Below are positions 1 through 6,117 of a stretch of DNA of 7,277 bases, one piece after another. The stretch is from the NCBI GenBank assembly GCA_050944015.1, contig JBMNQG010000071.1, positions 1-7,277 of the forward strand, in the 5' to 3' direction. The notes under the pieces are model-generated. The model saw nothing but the letters and a program-made list of their open reading frames with translations, was not told the DNA's origin and searched no databases. The stretch comes from DUOX01 sp050944015 (lineage in GTDB: Bacteria > Bacillota > Clostridia > Oscillospirales > Oscillospiraceae). The position numbers and the translations under genes are program-made. Numbering within the stretch: position 1 is the stretch's first letter; the number at the start of each line of letters is the position of its first letter.

Positions 1-326
1 TCCGGCTGGGGCTCTACGCCATGCCGGAATACATTGACGGCTGCATGTTTTCCGTCTGCGACCAGCCCTACCTGACCGGAGAGAGCATTATATGGCTGGC
101 GGCGGCCTTTTTCCGCCAGCCTAATTCAATCGTGGCCCTGTCCTGGAGGGGAATCAGGGGAAATCCCGTCATTTTTCCCTCATCCCTGTTTAACGAACTG
201 CGATGCCTCCCCTCATATGCCACAGGCAAATACGTCATAGACAGGCACAGGGATAAGCTGGTTCTGGTCAGCGCCTCCGCCAGGGAGGAACTCTGGGATA
301 TCGACAGGCCGGACGATTTTCTGTAG
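1..326 (+). CDS. MocA/YgfJ-like molybdenum cofactor nucleotidyltransferase, C-terminal part (5' end outside window)
   Basis: Only the last 107 or so codons are present. The reading frame is open to the left edge (R-L-G-L-Y-A precedes the first Met at base 21), so that Met is internal. The visible part has the metal-binding D-x-P motif in 'CDQPYL' (Asp codon at 60-62), then 'GNPVIFP', then a 'WDIDRPDDF' tail. These match the MobA-like NTP-transferase fold of the MocA/YgfJ family. Known members attach CMP to molybdopterin, or serve as accessory factors maturing molybdenum hydroxylases such as xanthine dehydrogenase, in the cytoplasm. The glycine-rich loop usually found after 'GNPV..P' (GD-x-GG) is replaced by 'SYATGK', so the protein is somewhat divergent. 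It converges on hydA with 39 bases between stop codons. With adenine deaminase and a hydantoinase next door, a purine-hydroxylase maturation role is likely. Family assignment is fairly firm; the exact nucleotide and substrate are inference. Confidence 0.8.
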   Translation, partial: RLGLYAMPEYIDGCMFSVCDQPYLTGESIIWLAAAFFRQPNSIVALSWRGIRGNPVIFPSSLFNELRCLPSYATGKYVIDRHRDKLVLVSASAREELWDIDRPDDFL

Positions 327-365
327 GAAGGACGTTTTCCTATCTCTTAACGACTTTTAATACTT

Positions 366-1727
366 TCACCAGGCGGCCCTGCGGGAGACATATCTCCCCC
401 AGGGCCTTTTTATTATTTTCCCGTTTTCTGCGCAAAGCTCCCCTCTCAAGAAGACCGCTTTCGCCCTGCCTTCTAGCTCTAAGCCCTCCCAGGGAGAATA
501 ATCCGCCTTTTGCAGCTGCTCCTTCGCCGTCAGCTTCCCCCGGAAATCCGGGTCCCAGACGACAACGTCGGCGTCGGAACCGGGCTCCATCGCCCCCTTT
601 CGGGGATACATACCGAATGCCCGGGCGGGGTTTTCCGACAAAAGCGCCGCCATACCCTCCGGCGTGATTTTCCCGCGGCGCACGCCGTAAGTCCAAATCA
701 GCGCCGGGCGGTGCTCCACCCCCGGCAACCCGTTTGGAATCTTGGAAAAGTCCTCCCTGCCCAGCTCCTTCTGGCCCCTGAAATTATAGCTGCAATGGTC
801 TGTGGATATTATGTCAACTTCCCCGCCCATTATGGCGCTCCAAAGTTCATCCTTGTCTTTTGCGCTTCTTATCGGCGGGGAACATACGTATTTTGCTCCC
901 TCAAATCCCGGTTTTATGTAAACCTCTTCGGTCAGGGTCAGGTATTGGGGGCAGGTCTCCACAAGAACCTTGACTCCCTTTTCCCGGGCGGCCCTTATCT
1001 CCTCCATGCCCTCCCTGGTGCTCAGGTGCACCACCCAGACGGGGGCGCCGGATTCTAAAGCCAGCTCCATTAAACGCCGGATCGCCCCGCCCTCCACTTC
1101 GTTTGGGCGTGAAAGGGGGTGATATTTGACCTGTGTGTGCCCTGCGGAAAGCTCCGCCCGGACGCGCCGGTTCACCTCTTCCCCCAGCTCGCAGTGGACG
1201 CCGGTGATGCAGCCCAGCTCGCGGGCTGAAGCAAGCAGCTCCAGCAGCTGCTCATCCGTCAGCCGCAGGGCGTCATAGGCCATGTAGGCCTTGAAGCTGG
1301 TGACGCCCCGGCTCGCCATGTCCGCCAGCTCCTTCCTGGCGGACGGGCTCCAGTCCGTCACCGCCATGTGGAAACCGAAATCGCAGCAACTGCGGCCTTC
1401 GGCAAGCCGGAACCACCTGTCCAGGGCCCCGGACAGGGTTCCGCCCCTGTCCTGGGTTGCAAAATCCAAAATGCACGTGGTGCCGCCCGCCAGGGCCGCG
1501 GCGGTGCCAGAGGGGAAGTCGTCGGCGGTGACGGTCACGCCGCTTACCATCTCAAAGTGGGTGTGGGCGTCGATAAATCCGGGAAAAACCAGGCAGCCGG
1601 AGGCGTCGTAAACCTCAATCCGCCCTCCCGCGTTTTCCCCGGAAACTATCTTTTCGCCCTCTATCCACAGGTCTCTTTCGTATATTCCGGCAGGCGTCAC
1701 CAGCCTGCCGCCCTTTATGCAGAGCAC
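366..1727 (-). CDS. hydA: D-hydantoinase / dihydropyrimidinase-family cyclic amidase
   Basis: A 453-residue amidohydrolase, close to the usual length for hydantoinases. Family enzymes open cyclic amide rings (5-substituted hydantoins, dihydropyrimidines) to N-carbamoyl amino acids and work as cytoplasmic metal enzymes. All binuclear-metal ligands are visible: H55-x-H57 in 'DAHTH', the carbamylated lysine K146 in 'TSFKAYMAY', H178, H234 and D310 in 'STDHC'. Y151, at the substrate-contacting tyrosine position, is present. The stretch 'GQKELGREDFSKIPNGLPG' (about 318-336) is typical of D-hydantoinases rather than allantoinases or dihydroorotases. The tail ends in the family motif 'RPWGRYV'. The start is GTG at 1725-1727, set by a good Shine-Dalgarno; the stop is TGA. 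It is second in an operon with ade, 41 bases apart. Family call is firm. The true substrate is unknown; a ring-opening step in purine or urate breakdown is a context-based inference. Confidence 0.93.
   Translation of the reverse strand: MLCIKGGRLVTPAGIYERDLWIEGEKIVSGENAGGRIEVYDASGCLVFPGFIDAHTHFEMVSGVTVTADDFPSGTAAALAGGTTCILDFATQDRGGTLSGALDRWFRLAEGRSCCDFGFHMAVTDWSPSARKELADMASRGVTSFKAYMAYDALRLTDEQLLELLASARELGCITGVHCELGEEVNRRVRAELSAGHTQVKYHPLSRPNEVEGGAIRRLMELALESGAPVWVVHLSTREGMEEIRAAREKGVKVLVETCPQYLTLTEEVYIKPGFEGAKYVCSPPIRSAKDKDELWSAIMGGEVDIISTDHCSYNFRGQKELGREDFSKIPNGLPGVEHRPALIWTYGVRRGKITPEGMAALLSENPARAFGMYPRKGAMEPGSDADVVVWDPDFRGKLTAKEQLQKADYSPWEGLELEGRAKAVFLRGELCAENGKIIKRPWGRYVSRRAAW
375..411 (+). 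terminator. Rho-independent terminator of the mocA-like gene, inside the 3' end of hydA
   Basis: An outer stem GGCCCTG (375-381) pairs with CAGGGCC (400-406). An inner stem GGGAGA (383-388) pairs with TCTCCC (393-398). A single C/C mismatch separates them, the loop is 4 bases (cata), and TTTTT follows at 407-411 with a further T-rich stretch. This is a strong intrinsic terminator for plus-strand transcription, 48 bases past the mocA-like stop. It lies wholly within the last codons of the convergent hydA gene. Read on the minus strand the hairpin has no U tract after it, so it should not terminate hydA. Confidence 0.88.
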
Positions 1728-1734
1728 GAACCGT

Positions 1735-1740
1735 CCCTCC
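1735..1740 (-). promoter_or_regulatory. Ribosome binding site fixing the GTG start of hydA
   Basis: On the minus strand GGAGGG lies 7 bases before GTG at 1725-1727. The protein beginning there (MLCIKGGRLV) aligns with the usual amidohydrolase N-terminus, and no ATG is better placed. This supports a GTG start and independent translation initiation within the ade-hydA transcript. Confidence 0.8.
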
Positions 1741-1768
1741 CTGATTTGAGATTCCGCGCAGTTACGTG

Positions 1769-3565
1769 CTATTTCAAAAACAGGTTTGTGAATTCAAAGG
1801 TCCTGCAGTCCACAAGGCCTCGGTTGGTAAGCCGCAGCTCCGGAATGCAGGCAAGGGGTATAAGGGCCATGGTCATAAAGGGAGACACGATATTGCAGCC
1901 TATTTCCTTCCAGGCCCGGTCCAGGGCGGCTACGGACTCCGCCAGTTCCGCCGCGGCCCTGTCGCTCATGATGCCCGCAATGGGCAGCTCCACCAGGCCC
2001 AGGACCTTCCCTCCGCTTGCCACGCACATCCCCCCGCCGCAGCTTATCAGGGTGTTGGCGGCCAGCGCCATGTCCTCGTCATTTGTGCCTATAACCAGCA
2101 GATTGTGGGCGTCGTGGGCAACGGTAGAGGCCATGGCGCCCTTTTTTATGCCGAAGCCTTTGACGAAACCCACACCTTTTTTGCCCGTGCCGGAATGGCG
2201 CTCGAACACCACGGCCTTCAGCACGTCCTGGGAAACATCGCTTTCCACCAGCCCGCCGCGCACCGGCAGCCGGACTATCCTCTCATAATTGCCAACTTTG
2301 GCAGGCACTATCTCTATGGCCCTGGCCAACACATGGTCCTTCCCGGAACAGGGGAGCTCAAAGGACTGGGCCGTTATCTCAATTCCCAGGTTCATGGTGT
2401 TCCTGGCCCAGGAGGGGTACTCGTAGGGGCGTACGGGCGCCAGCATAACCCCGTTTTCGGCCACGACTTCGCCGTCTATCATCACCCGCGTGACCTTCAT
2501 GGTTTCCAGGCTCTCAATGAACACAATATCCGCGCACTTGCCGGGGGTGATGGAGCCCAGGTCCCTTTCCACCCGGAAACACTGGGCGCAGTTTATTGTG
2601 ACCATCTGAATGGCTGTAATAGGATCAATTCCCTCTTCTACGGCCCTGCTGAGTATATAGTCCAAATGGCCCCTGTTCACCAGAGTCTCAGGATGGGCGT
2701 CGTCTGAGACAAGCACCGCGAAGCGGCTGTCAATCTTATTCCCGGTCAGAGCTTTCGCCACCTCCGACAGGTCGTGCCAGGCGCTGCCCTCCCTGAGCAT
2801 GGCGTACATGCCCAGCCGCATTTTTGCCAGGGCGTCCTCCGCCCTGGTGGATTCATGGCAGCAGCAGGCGCCGGAGGCAATATAAGCGTTCAGCCCCTTG
2901 CCGGTATCCTGCATGGAATAGTGCCCGGTAATCACCTTGCCGGCTTTTAGTGTTTCCGCCAGCTCGTCGAAAACCTGCTTATCGCCGCCAAGCACCCCAG
3001 GCATGTTCATCATTTCCCCCAGGCCCACGACGGAGTCCCAGGTCATCATCTCCCTTATATCGTCGGGCCCGATTTCGGCACCGGTGTCCTCAAAGCCCGG
3101 CACCCCCGGCACGCAGGACGGGGCCGTTACCATGGTTTTCAGCGGGCTGCGGAGGGAGTCCTCGATCATGCACTTTACTCCCTCCACCCCGAGGACGTTG
3201 CATATTTCATGGGGGTCCATGAAAATACCCACCGTTCCCCGTGGCACAACCGCCCGGGCGTATTCTCCCACGCTCATCATTGAGGATTCCACATGAATGT
3301 GTCCATCTAAAAAACCCGGAGAAATATAAGAGCCACCTGCATCCAACACCTTCGTTTTTTCGCCAATGCAATGGGAGGCATCGCCCACAAGGGCAATCCT
3401 TCCCATGGCAATGGCCACGTCAATGTGCTCCAATATTTCTCCGGTGCAAACGTTTATTAATTTCGCATCCCTGATAACAGTTTCAGCCGGGCTCCTGCCC
3501 TGGGCCACCTCCACAAGCCTGGCTGAAACCTCCCAAAGAGGCACTTTACAGAGCTTGTTCGGCAT
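1769..3565 (-). CDS. ade: Adenine deaminase
   Basis: A 598-residue protein of the usual length for bacterial adenine deaminase (EC 3.5.4.2), which hydrolyses adenine to hypoxanthine and ammonia in purine salvage and catabolism. The N-terminal amidohydrolase domain (about 25-385) holds the metal-site motifs: H89-x-H91 in 'GHIHVESS', 'MDPHE' ending at E120, E184 in 'GLGEMMNMPG', H215 in 'TGHY' and the 'SDDAHP' motif (D288, D289, H291). The C-terminal domain (about 395-598) has the adenine-deaminase-specific 'VAHDAHN' (482-488), 'GGGM' (510-513) and a 'LPIAGIMSD' stretch. The family uses a binuclear Fe/Mn-type centre. A cysteine run, 'ACCCHES', sits at 233-239. The ATG at 3563-3565 has an excellent ribosome binding site. 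It is first gene of a minus-strand operon with hydA and has its own promoter in the divergent region. Identity is very secure from full-length motif agreement. Confidence 0.97.
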   Translation of the reverse strand: MPNKLCKVPLWEVSARLVEVAQGRSPAETVIRDAKLINVCTGEILEHIDVAIAMGRIALVGDASHCIGEKTKVLDAGGSYISPGFLDGHIHVESSMMSVGEYARAVVPRGTVGIFMDPHEICNVLGVEGVKCMIEDSLRSPLKTMVTAPSCVPGVPGFEDTGAEIGPDDIREMMTWDSVVGLGEMMNMPGVLGGDKQVFDELAETLKAGKVITGHYSMQDTGKGLNAYIASGACCCHESTRAEDALAKMRLGMYAMLREGSAWHDLSEVAKALTGNKIDSRFAVLVSDDAHPETLVNRGHLDYILSRAVEEGIDPITAIQMVTINCAQCFRVERDLGSITPGKCADIVFIESLETMKVTRVMIDGEVVAENGVMLAPVRPYEYPSWARNTMNLGIEITAQSFELPCSGKDHVLARAIEIVPAKVGNYERIVRLPVRGGLVESDVSQDVLKAVVFERHSGTGKKGVGFVKGFGIKKGAMASTVAHDAHNLLVIGTNDEDMALAANTLISCGGGMCVASGGKVLGLVELPIAGIMSDRAAAELAESVAALDRAWKEIGCNIVSPFMTMALIPLACIPELRLTNRGLVDCRTFEFTNLFLK

Positions 3566-3571
3566 TGTGCC

Positions 3572-3580
3572 ACCTCCTCT
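3572..3580 (-). promoter_or_regulatory. Strong Shine-Dalgarno of ade
   Basis: On the minus strand AGAGGAGGT contains a full AGGAGG core 7 bases before the ATG at 3563-3565. It confirms the ade start and indicates efficient translation. Confidence 0.88.
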
Positions 3581-3623
3581 AAACTTGACTGTTATATGGC
3601 GCTATCTTATATTCGAAAACACC

Positions 3624-3642
3624 AAAATGCAGGGGAAAATGC
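3624..3642. repeat. Direct repeat AAAATGC in the ade leader
   Basis: AAAATGC occurs at 3624-3630 and 3636-3642, 12 bases apart, with AGGGG between. A third copy lies at 3677-3683, running into the ade -35 box. The first two copies fall just downstream of the predicted ade transcription start. A role as regulator half-sites is possible, but AT-rich heptamers recur easily by chance. Confidence 0.4.
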
Positions 3643-3656
3643 GTTATTTGACGTTG

Positions 3657-3685
3657 ATTATATATCTTGCAAGAAAAAAATGCAA
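3657..3685 (-). promoter_or_regulatory. Sigma-A-type promoter of the ade-hydA operon
   Basis: On the minus strand there is a -35 box TTGCAT (3680-3685), a 17-base spacer and a perfect -10 box TATAAT (3657-3662). The predicted start is near 3650, giving a leader of about 85 bases before ade. The spacer contains the 8-base palindrome CTTGCAAG (3666-3673), a possible regulator contact. The leader shows no recognisable purine-riboswitch core. Assignment rests on box quality, spacing and position. Confidence 0.72.
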
Positions 3686-3705
3686 TCTTTTGTGAATTAT
3701 TATAT

Positions 3706-3734
3706 TTGCATTAATCGACTAAATAGTTTATTAT
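3706..3734 (+). promoter_or_regulatory. Probable promoter of hppA
   Basis: A -35 box TTGCAT (3706-3711), a 17-base spacer and a -10 box TATTAT (3729-3734) on the plus strand would start transcription near 3741, about 95 bases before the hppA ATG. The -35 is weak (3 of 6 to consensus), while the -10 matches at 5 of 6. A second AT-rich hexamer, TATAAA at 3772-3777, is closer to the gene but lacks a -35 at proper spacing. Confidence 0.5.
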
Positions 3735-3818
3735 ATTGGTCAGTATTAGAGGTGTTTTTTTGTGCAACTTGTATAAAATGTATGTAACATCTCACACGAT
3801 TAGCCCGTTCAAAACATT

Positions 3819-3825
3819 AGAGGAG
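3819..3825 (+). promoter_or_regulatory. Ribosome binding site deciding the hppA start
   Basis: AGAGGAG ends 11 bases before ATG at 3837-3839. An in-frame GTG at 3825-3827 overlaps this element and has no ribosome binding site of its own, so ATG 3837 is preferred. It also gives the N-terminus (MENLFW) expected for the family. Confidence 0.78.
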
Positions 3826-3836
3826 TGAAAGAAATT

Positions 3837-5957
3837 ATGGAAAACCTATTCTGGGTTGGCATTCTGGGCGGCATTGTCGCCTTGCTTTTTGCCTATTACC
3901 AGAGCCGCAAAGTCCTGAAGTTCTCTGAAGGAACTCCAACGATGAAGAAAATCGCTGCTGCCATCCGCAGCGGAGCAAACGCCTACCTGAAGCGGCAGTA
4001 TAAGACCGTTGCGACCTTCTTCATTATTACTGCCGTAGTTCTGGCCATTCTTGCCTTTGTATTCGACGAGATGGTATCTCCCTTCGTGCCCTTTGCTTTC
4101 CTGACAGGCGGCATTTATTCCACCCTTGCCGGCTTCGTCGGCATGAAGATCGCCACCGCGGCCAATGCCCGCACGGCCAACGCCGCCAACGAAAGCCTGG
4201 ACCGGGGCCTCAACGTGGCCTTCTCCGCCGGTTCCGTCATGGGCTTTACCGTCGTAGGTTTGGGAATACTCGACGTGTCAATCTGGTTCTATGTGCTTAA
4301 ATACATCTTCCACTGTGATTCCAACACAATAGCCACCACAATGGTCATGTTCGGCATGGGCGCTTCCGCTGCCGCTCTATTCGCCCGTGTCGGCGGCGGC
4401 ATCTTCACCAAGGCCGCCGACGTAGGCGCAGACCTTGTGGGCAAGGTGGAGGCGGGAATCCCCGAGGACGACCCCCGCAACCCTGCCGTTATTGCCGATA
4501 ACGTGGGCGACAACGTGGGCGACGTGGCCGGCATGGGTGCCGACCTTTACGAATCCTATGTGGGTTCGATTCTTGCCACGTTTGCCATCGGCGCCTCTGC
4601 AGGCTACGGCTGGAACGGCATGTTCCTTCCCATTGCAATTGCAGTTCTGGGCGTTATCTGCTCGCTCATTGGTTCTTTCCTTATCCGTACCAAGGAGAAC
4701 GCCTCTCAGCGCGAGCTGCTCGCCACCCTTCGGAGAGGCACCTACACCGCCGCCGCACTGTGCGCCGTCCTTTCAATTCCCCTTACCTGGCTTATAATGA
4801 AAGACGTTGAAGGTATCAGCTGGGTCGGCATTCTGATAGCCATTTTCTGCGGCCTGGCTGCAGGCTGCGGTATCGGCTTTATCACCGAGTACTACACCTC
4901 TGATACTTACAAGCCCACTCAGGGTGTTGCCGCAGCTTCAGAGACAGGCGCCGCCACCAACATCATCGGCGGCATCTCCGTCGGCATGCTCTCCACTGCG
5001 GCCCCCATCATCATTATCGGCATCGCGGTCATCATCAGCTTCATTTGCGCCGGCGGCACCCTGAATACAAACGCCGCAAACTACAGCTTCAGCTTCAGTA
5101 ACGGGCTTTACGGCATAGGCATTTCCGCAATTGGAATGCTGGCCACACTGGGCATAACGCTGGCCACTGACGCTTACGGCCCCGTTGCCGACAACGCCGG
5201 CGGCATTGCCGAGATGTCCGGCCTGGGCGAAGAAGTGAGAAAACGCACCGATGCCCTGGACTCCCTGGGCAACACCACCGCTGCCACCGGCAAGGGCTTT
5301 GCCATCGGCAGCGCGGCCCTTACCGCCCTCGCCCTTCTGGTCTCTTATGTGGACGTGGCCAAGAAAGAAATGGGCACTGCCTCCATTGACCTTTCCATCA
5401 CAAACCCGGCAGTCCTGGTAGGCCTCTTCATAGGCGCCATGCTTGTGTTCGTCTTTGCGTCCCTCACCATGAGCGCCGTGCAGCGGGCAGCACAGAACAT
5501 CGTTATGGAAGTCCGCCGCCAGTTCAGGGAAATCACCGGCCTTATGGAAGGCAAGACGGACCCCGATTATGCGGCCTGCGTTGACCTTTGCACCCGGGGC
5601 GCTCTTAAAGAAATGGTTATTCCCTCCCTGCTGGCCGTAATTGTACCCATCATCACCGGACTCGTCCTGGGCGTGGAGGGCGTCGTCGGCCTTCTCGGCG
5701 GCACCACCGTAGTCGGCTTTGCCATAGCCGTATTTATGGCCAACGCCGGCGGAGCATGGGACAACGCCAAAAAGTACATTGAAGGCGGGCATCACGGCGG
5801 CAAGGGAAGCGACAGTCACAAGGCCGCCGTCACCGGCGACACCGTCGGCGACCCCTTCAAGGATACCTCCGGACCTTCTTTAAATATTCTTATTAAGCTG
5901 GTCAGCACCGTATCCATCGTATTTGTCAGGCTCATTGTCCAGCTGTCAATATTCTAA
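3837..5957 (+). CDS. hppA: K+-dependent ion-translocating membrane pyrophosphatase (H+ and/or Na+ pump)
   Basis: A 706-residue, highly hydrophobic protein of normal M-PPase length (the family has 16 membrane helices). It hydrolyses cytoplasmic pyrophosphate and pumps Na+ and/or H+ out across the membrane, recovering energy from biosynthetic PPi. Numbered from ATG 3837, visible hallmarks are the D-x7-K-x-E motif (D195, K203, E205), 'ADNVGDNVGD' (D221, D225, D229), 'TDAYGPVADNAGG' (D445, D452) and 'GDTVGDPFKDTSGPS' near the C-terminus. The 'GNTTAATGKG' stretch has A482 and G485, the pair marking K+-dependent enzymes; K+-independent ones have Lys and Thr there. E239 in 'DLYESYVG' sits where Na+-pumping and related types carry their gate glutamate, while plant-type H+ pumps have it four residues later. 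It has its own promoter and a strong terminator, so it is probably monocistronic. Family is certain; ion specificity is not settled by sequence alone. Confidence 0.97.
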   Translation: MENLFWVGILGGIVALLFAYYQSRKVLKFSEGTPTMKKIAAAIRSGANAYLKRQYKTVATFFIITAVVLAILAFVFDEMVSPFVPFAFLTGGIYSTLAGFVGMKIATAANARTANAANESLDRGLNVAFSAGSVMGFTVVGLGILDVSIWFYVLKYIFHCDSNTIATTMVMFGMGASAAALFARVGGGIFTKAADVGADLVGKVEAGIPEDDPRNPAVIADNVGDNVGDVAGMGADLYESYVGSILATFAIGASAGYGWNGMFLPIAIAVLGVICSLIGSFLIRTKENASQRELLATLRRGTYTAAALCAVLSIPLTWLIMKDVEGISWVGILIAIFCGLAAGCGIGFITEYYTSDTYKPTQGVAAASETGAATNIIGGISVGMLSTAAPIIIIGIAVIISFICAGGTLNTNAANYSFSFSNGLYGIGISAIGMLATLGITLATDAYGPVADNAGGIAEMSGLGEEVRKRTDALDSLGNTTAATGKGFAIGSAALTALALLVSYVDVAKKEMGTASIDLSITNPAVLVGLFIGAMLVFVFASLTMSAVQRAAQNIVMEVRRQFREITGLMEGKTDPDYAACVDLCTRGALKEMVIPSLLAVIVPIITGLVLGVEGVVGLLGGTTVVGFAIAVFMANAGGAWDNAKKYIEGGHHGGKGSDSHKAAVTGDTVGDPFKDTSGPSLNILIKLVSTVSIVFVRLIVQLSIF

Positions 5958-5988
5958 AACAGTTTTTCGTCTGTACATGTTCACAACA

Positions 5989-6021
5989 GAGGCTGCTATT
6001 ACAGGCAGCCTCCTGTTTTTT
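5989..6021 (+). terminator. Rho-independent terminator of hppA
   Basis: A perfect 8-bp stem, GAGGCTGC (5989-5996) with GCAGCCTC (6005-6012), has an 8-base loop. CTG follows, then six T residues (6016-6021). The stem can extend by about four pairs past one bulged C. It lies 31 bases past the hppA stop and separates hppA from the MATE gene. Confidence 0.92.
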
Positions 6022-6037
6022 GCGCCCGTGAAAAATA

Positions 6038-6066
6038 TGGACATTTAAACCGGGGTTTGATAGAAT
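6038..6066 (+). promoter_or_regulatory. Promoter of the MATE gene
   Basis: The -35 box TGGACA (6038-6043, 5 of 6 to consensus) is separated by exactly 17 bases from the -10 box TAGAAT (6061-6066, 5 of 6). Predicted transcription starts near 6073, about 45 bases before the ATG. The spacer holds a short inverted repeat, AAACC-GG-GGTTT (6047-6058). Together with the hppA terminator just upstream, this makes the transporter its own transcription unit. Confidence 0.75.
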
Positions 6067-6082
6067 TTAGATATTATTCTAT
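6060..6082. promoter_or_regulatory. Inverted repeat over the MATE -10 box, candidate operator
   Basis: ATAGAAT (6060-6066) and ATTCTAT (6076-6082) are perfect 7-base inverted arms with a 9-base spacer. The 23-bp element covers the -10 box and the predicted start site, a usual place for a TetR- or MarR-type dimer to repress a drug-efflux gene. No regulator gene is visible in the window, so the binding protein is unknown. Confidence 0.5.
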
Positions 6083-6117
6083 AGCTTTTAGTCATAAAAG
6101 GATGAAAGGGCCTGATT

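Noticed and set aside
21..326. Treating the Met at base 21 as the true start of the first gene
   Set aside because: The frame is open to the left edge and the MocA/MobA fold needs a nucleotide-binding N-terminal part that is missing, so the gene starts outside the window.
1368..2288. 306-codon plus-strand open frame spanning hydA and ade
   Set aside because: It crosses the start of one verified minus-strand gene and the end of another and has no recognisable protein features.
1766..2707. 313-codon plus-strand open frame opposite ade
   Set aside because: It is antisense to a fully motif-supported adenine deaminase, has low-complexity His/Gly/Ala composition and no family features; it is a by-product of GC-rich codon use.
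3566..3650. Possible purine riboswitch in the ade leader
   Set aside because: Although the gene is purine-related, I could not find the conserved three-way junction core or a terminator/antiterminator pair in this leader of about 85 bases.
3772..3777. TATAAA as the main hppA -10 box
   Set aside because: No acceptable -35 lies 16-18 bases upstream and the extended -10 TG is not at the right spacing; the upstream pair at 3706-3734 is better.
3596..3787. 63-codon open frame in the divergent intergenic region
   Set aside because: No ribosome binding site, it overlaps both predicted promoters, and its composition is simply translated AT-rich DNA.
4938..5819. 293-codon minus-strand open frame inside hppA
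   Set aside because: Antisense to conserved M-PPase core sequence, with Gly/Ala/Asp/His-rich composition arising from GCC/GGC codons and no credible domain.
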